From positions 62,001 to 126,000 of the forward strand of contig NZ_CANMTX010000003.1 of NCBI RefSeq assembly GCF_947500985.1: DNA of 64,000 nt. Reading direction: 5' to 3'. The notes beneath the pieces are model-generated. The model saw only the letters and a program-made list of their open reading frames with translations. It did not search any database and was not told the origin of the DNA. Every line of letters starts with the position of its first letter. Position 1 is the stretch's first letter. Both the position numbers and the translations under genes were made by a program. Below are positions 61,509 to 64,000 of this stretch, in pieces. This stretch comes from an uncultured Maribacter sp. (GTDB lineage: Bacteria > Bacteroidota > Bacteroidia > Flavobacteriales > Flavobacteriaceae).

Positions 61509-62876
61509 TTATGCGGTAATTAATTTTTTAGTTAAATAATTAAATCGAAGATACAACATAATAGCCGATGCCGTTAGTCCGGTCAGTAACCCAATCCAAA
61601 TTCCGGTACTCTTTAAATCTGTATGAAGACATAAATAATAACTTACAGGGAAACCGATTAACCAATACGAAATAAACGTTATTACAGTAGGTATTTTTAC
61701 ATCTTGCAACCCACGTAAAGCACCCAAAACAACTACCTGAACTCCGTCTGATATTTGAAAGAAAGCTGCAACCAATAATAGTTCTGCGGCGATGACCAAT
61801 ACCTCTGTATTATCGGTAAAATTAGTCATGTCTTCTATATCTAAATATAACGACGGAAACCAATGCCTACCGATTAAGAAAAGTGCGGCAAAAATAATTT
61901 CGAGTAAGAAAGTTAATAAGAATATTGACTGAGCTATTCGTCGTAGCTCTTTAAAGTTTGATAATCCTTTTTGATTACCAACCCTAATCATAGCAGTAAC
62001 ACCAAGACCCATACCGAACATAAAGGTCATACTACTCAAGTTAAGCGCTATCTGGTTGGCTGCTTGGGCATTTTTACCAAGAACACCACTTAACCAAACT
62101 GCCGATGTAAAAATACCAACCTCAAAAAACATCTGTAAAGAAGAAGGAAAACCTAATTCTATAATCTTTTTCATCACCGTTTTTTCAACTTTTGCAAAAT
62201 TGAACCCGGTTACGTAATACTTGAATTTTTCTTTTGTTTTTAAAATAAACCAAAGATAAAGTACCATGAAAACTCTAGAAATCAAAGTACCAATAGCAGC
62301 ACCAACTATACCCATTTCTGGAAATCCAAAATTACCAAAAATCAACAGGTAGTTTAAAACAATATTAATAACGTTAGCAACGATAGTTGCATACATTGGG
62401 TATTTGGTCTGAGACAAGCCTTCGGAAAACTGTTTGAAAGCTTGAAAAATTATTAGAGGTACTAATGAGAAAGCTACCAAATCTAAATATGGCAATGCTA
62501 AGTCAACTACCTCAATAGGTTGCTTCATTGCATACATGATAGGTTTCGCCAATAAAATAAGTCCAAATAATGTCAACCCTAAAACGGTACATAGTAATAA
62601 CCCGTGTTTTAAAGCACTTTTAGCATTCTCTTTGAGTCCCGCCCCATCAGCCTCGGCAACTAAAGGTGTAATTGCAGTAGAAAAACCAATACCTAAAGAC
62701 ATGGCAATAAAAACAAAACTGTTACCTAGCGATACAGCAGCCAATTCTGCAGTACCTAATTGCCCCACCATAATATTATCTGCCAATTGCACAAAGGTGT
62801 GGCCCAACATTCCTAAAATAACAGGAACTGAAAGCTTAATATTATAACGAAATTCTTTGGTGTAATTCTGTAGCAA
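61509..62876 (-). CDS. MATE-family multidrug/metabolite exporter
   Basis: A 455-residue protein with twelve membrane helices and the two-fold MATE repeat. The first half begins IKLSVPVILGMLGHTFVQLADNIMVGQLGTAELAAVSLGNS, characteristic of NorM-type carriers, and the second half repeats with FPSSLQMFFEVGIFTSAVWLSGVLGKNAQAANQIALN. Export is driven by Na+ or H+. The substrate is unknown. A TACCTTTG element lies at 62898-62905, placing a short leader before the ATG. Confidence 0.92.
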   Translation of the reverse strand: MLQNYTKEFRYNIKLSVPVILGMLGHTFVQLADNIMVGQLGTAELAAVSLGNSFVFIAMSLGIGFSTAITPLVAEADGAGLKENAKSALKHGLLLCTVLGLTLFGLILLAKPIMYAMKQPIEVVDLALPYLDLVAFSLVPLIIFQAFKQFSEGLSQTKYPMYATIVANVINIVLNYLLIFGNFGFPEMGIVGAAIGTLISRVFMVLYLWFILKTKEKFKYYVTGFNFAKVEKTVMKKIIELGFPSSLQMFFEVGIFTSAVWLSGVLGKNAQAANQIALNLSSMTFMFGMGLGVTAMIRVGNQKGLSNFKELRRIAQSIFLLTFLLEIIFAALFLIGRHWFPSLYLDIEDMTNFTDNTEVLVIAAELLLVAAFFQISDGVQVVVLGALRGLQDVKIPTVITFISYWLIGFPVSYYLCLHTDLKSTGIWIGLLTGLTASAIMLYLRFNYLTKKLITA

Positions 62877-63234
62877 AACCTAAACTAAAATTTTTGGCAA
62901 AGGTACCGTTAATTGAACAATTAACATTCGCTAAACTAAGGTTATATAATCAGTAATATGATGTAACATATATAAACTTAACTAAAGTAATTTGAGCAAA
63001 GTTTAGCGATAAAACAAAAGCTTTTATAAAAAAATATTGATTAAAAAATAAGCGAAATAGCAACATTAGAATACTACAAATCAATACTATAACAAACAAA
63101 TTAGAACAATAACACACATATATTAAACCTATTTACACTTGTAAATTGTTCATCGAAACATTTTACGGATACTATTTTACTAAAACCGGCCGTTATTAAT
63201 ACAAACACACCAAGTACCATTAATTACAAGTATT
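62877..63234. other. Intergenic region between MATE and response regulator genes
   Basis: About 360 bp of very AT-rich DNA between divergent genes. A -7-type element TACCTTTG on the minus strand (CAAAGGTA at 62898-62905) fits the MATE gene. I found no matching element for the response regulator, no hairpin and no reading frame. Confidence 0.4.
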
Positions 63235-63639
63235 ATGAACCAAAAACCGTTGGTTTGGATTATCGACGATGACGATATATCCAAATATGTAATGAAACGA
63301 TATCTTAATCAATTGTCAATTACCAAAATTATAGATTTTCCAGATTCAGTGCAACCATTAAAGCTGATTCAGGATACGTATAATTCTTTAGACGAATTAC
63401 CAGATATAATTTTCCTCGATTTACATATGCCGATTTTAAACGGTTTTGATTTTGTTAAGGATTTTCAAACGGTAGCTACTAAAATTGATAAGGAAATAAA
63501 AATTATTATATTAACGTCTTCAATAAATGGCGAAGATGTGGATCAAGCCAAAACCTATCCAGAAATAACAGACTATTTTATAAAACCAATTAAACATAGA
63601 GATTTGGCAAGAATTATGAACATTGAACTAAAGAAATAA
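63235..63639 (+). CDS. Stand-alone response regulator receiver
   Basis: A 134-residue receiver domain with no output domain. Acidic pocket DDDD at 11-14, phosphoacceptor Asp62 in IIFLDLHMPILNGFDF, conserved Ser/Thr in ILTSSING and Lys in YFIKPI. Such CheY-like receivers in Flavobacteriaceae often lie apart from their kinases and may be fed by HisKA_2 or hybrid kinases; the kinase at 36917 is one candidate, though they are 25 kb apart. The gene is followed directly by mazG on the opposite strand. Confidence 0.93.
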   Translation: MNQKPLVWIIDDDDISKYVMKRYLNQLSITKIIDFPDSVQPLKLIQDTYNSLDELPDIIFLDLHMPILNGFDFVKDFQTVATKIDKEIKIIILTSSINGEDVDQAKTYPEITDYFIKPIKHRDLARIMNIELKK

Positions 63640-63641
63640 AA

Positions 63642-64000
63642 TTACTCTTTAGTTTTTGCTTCATTCCAATACACATCCATTTCTTCTAAAGACATATCAT
63701 TAATTGACTTACCGATTTCTTTTGCTTTGATTTCAAGGTATTGAAAACGTTTTATAAATTTTTTATTGGTTCGCTCCAGCGCGTTTTCGGGGTTGACACC
63801 TAGAAATCTAGCATAATTAATCATAGAAAAAAGTACGTCGCCGAATTCCGCCACAATTTTTTCGATATCACCGGCCTCTACTTCTACTTGAAGTTCACCA
63901 AGCTCTTCTTGCACTTTATCAAAAACCTGTTGTGGTTCTTCCCAATCAAAACCAACACCAGAAACTTTATCTTGAATTCGATTAGCTTTCACCAATGCAG
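63642..64000 (-). CDS. mazG: Nucleoside triphosphate pyrophosphohydrolase MazG (partial)
   Basis: The C-terminal part of MazG; the 5' end lies beyond the right edge, since the frame stays open to 64000 and the family continues upstream of ALVKANRIQDKV. Visible parts are the second MazG helix bundle with the metal-binding EELGELQVEVEAGD and EFGDVLFSMINYARFLGVNPENAL, and the C-terminal helix NDMSLEEMDVYWNEAK. MazG hydrolyses (d)NTPs to monophosphates and pyrophosphate, clearing damaged nucleotides and lowering ppGpp in E. coli. Confidence 0.93.
   Translation of the reverse strand, partial: ALVKANRIQDKVSGVGFDWEEPQQVFDKVQEELGELQVEVEAGDIEKIVAEFGDVLFSMINYARFLGVNPENALERTNKKFIKRFQYLEIKAKEIGKSINDMSLEEMDVYWNEAKTKE

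Noticed and set aside
1-64000. CRISPR arrays, tRNA or rRNA genes, prophage
   Set aside because: I found no regularly spaced direct repeats, no cloverleaf-like or rRNA-like stretches and no phage or integrase proteins when reading both strands.

Overview
The window is about 64 kb of AT-rich bacterial chromosome that reads as Flavobacteriaceae (Bacteroidota), probably a marine genus near Maribacter, Zobellia or Cellulophaga. The clade call rests on protein style (many small lipoproteins, carboxypeptidase-regulatory domains, a DUF4105 protein, an 1119-residue SecA), on the scarcity of Shine-Dalgarno sequences, and on promoters of the type TTTG-N19-TAnnTTTG. The genus is a guess. I see no rRNA, tRNA, CRISPR array, transposase, integrase or phage gene; it looks like core genome with a few lineage-specific small genes.

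Layout. 0.2-3.5 kb: a leftward envelope-protein folding operon (lipoprotein PPIase-like protein, SurA-like PPIase, MoxR ATPase). 3.7-8 kb: a small conserved gene, a serine hydrolase lipoprotein, rluF, a carboxypeptidase-regulatory-domain protein and a fasciclin protein. 8-13.5 kb: recQ diverging from kdsD-tatC-CMD-lptB, which mixes LPS assembly with Tat export. 13.5-23 kb: leftward genes (DUF4345, MFS, GyrI-like; then a cobalamin-binding radical SAM protein, Dus, amine oxidase, DinB, pssA) around a rightward Tat-exported PhoD-like phosphatase. 23.4-30.2 kb: pyruvate carboxylase, a DUF4105 protein and an ABC-F ATPase. 30.2-33 kb: a tandemly duplicated small secreted protein, a shrunken methyltransferase-like gene, a tiny membrane protein, cobalamin adenosyltransferase and a DUF2795 protein. 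33-42.4 kb: secA, a histidine kinase, an M14 peptidase and an amidohydrolase. 42.4-51.5 kb: three more small secreted proteins placed among a DEAD-box helicase, an YbbA/YbbP/TesA-like cluster, an M23 peptidase and msrA. 51.7-55 kb: a CBM9-like lipoprotein and an ECF sigma/anti-sigma/effector operon. 55-64 kb: aldose epimerase, meaB, lipid-linked glycan genes (GT2, a flippase-like membrane protein, GT39, PAP2), a MATE exporter, a lone response regulator and the 3' part of mazG.

The main novelty candidate is a family of five short secreted proteins (30327, 30948, 42565, 48688, 49409). Each has a signal peptide, an acidic variable middle and a basic C-terminal motif AR[LF]Y[KR]xKNxR[VI]xxxLxF. 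Two are a recent tandem duplication. Their upstream regions are rich in dyads and share sequence blocks even between members 7 kb apart, which suggests common regulation. I know of no described function for them.
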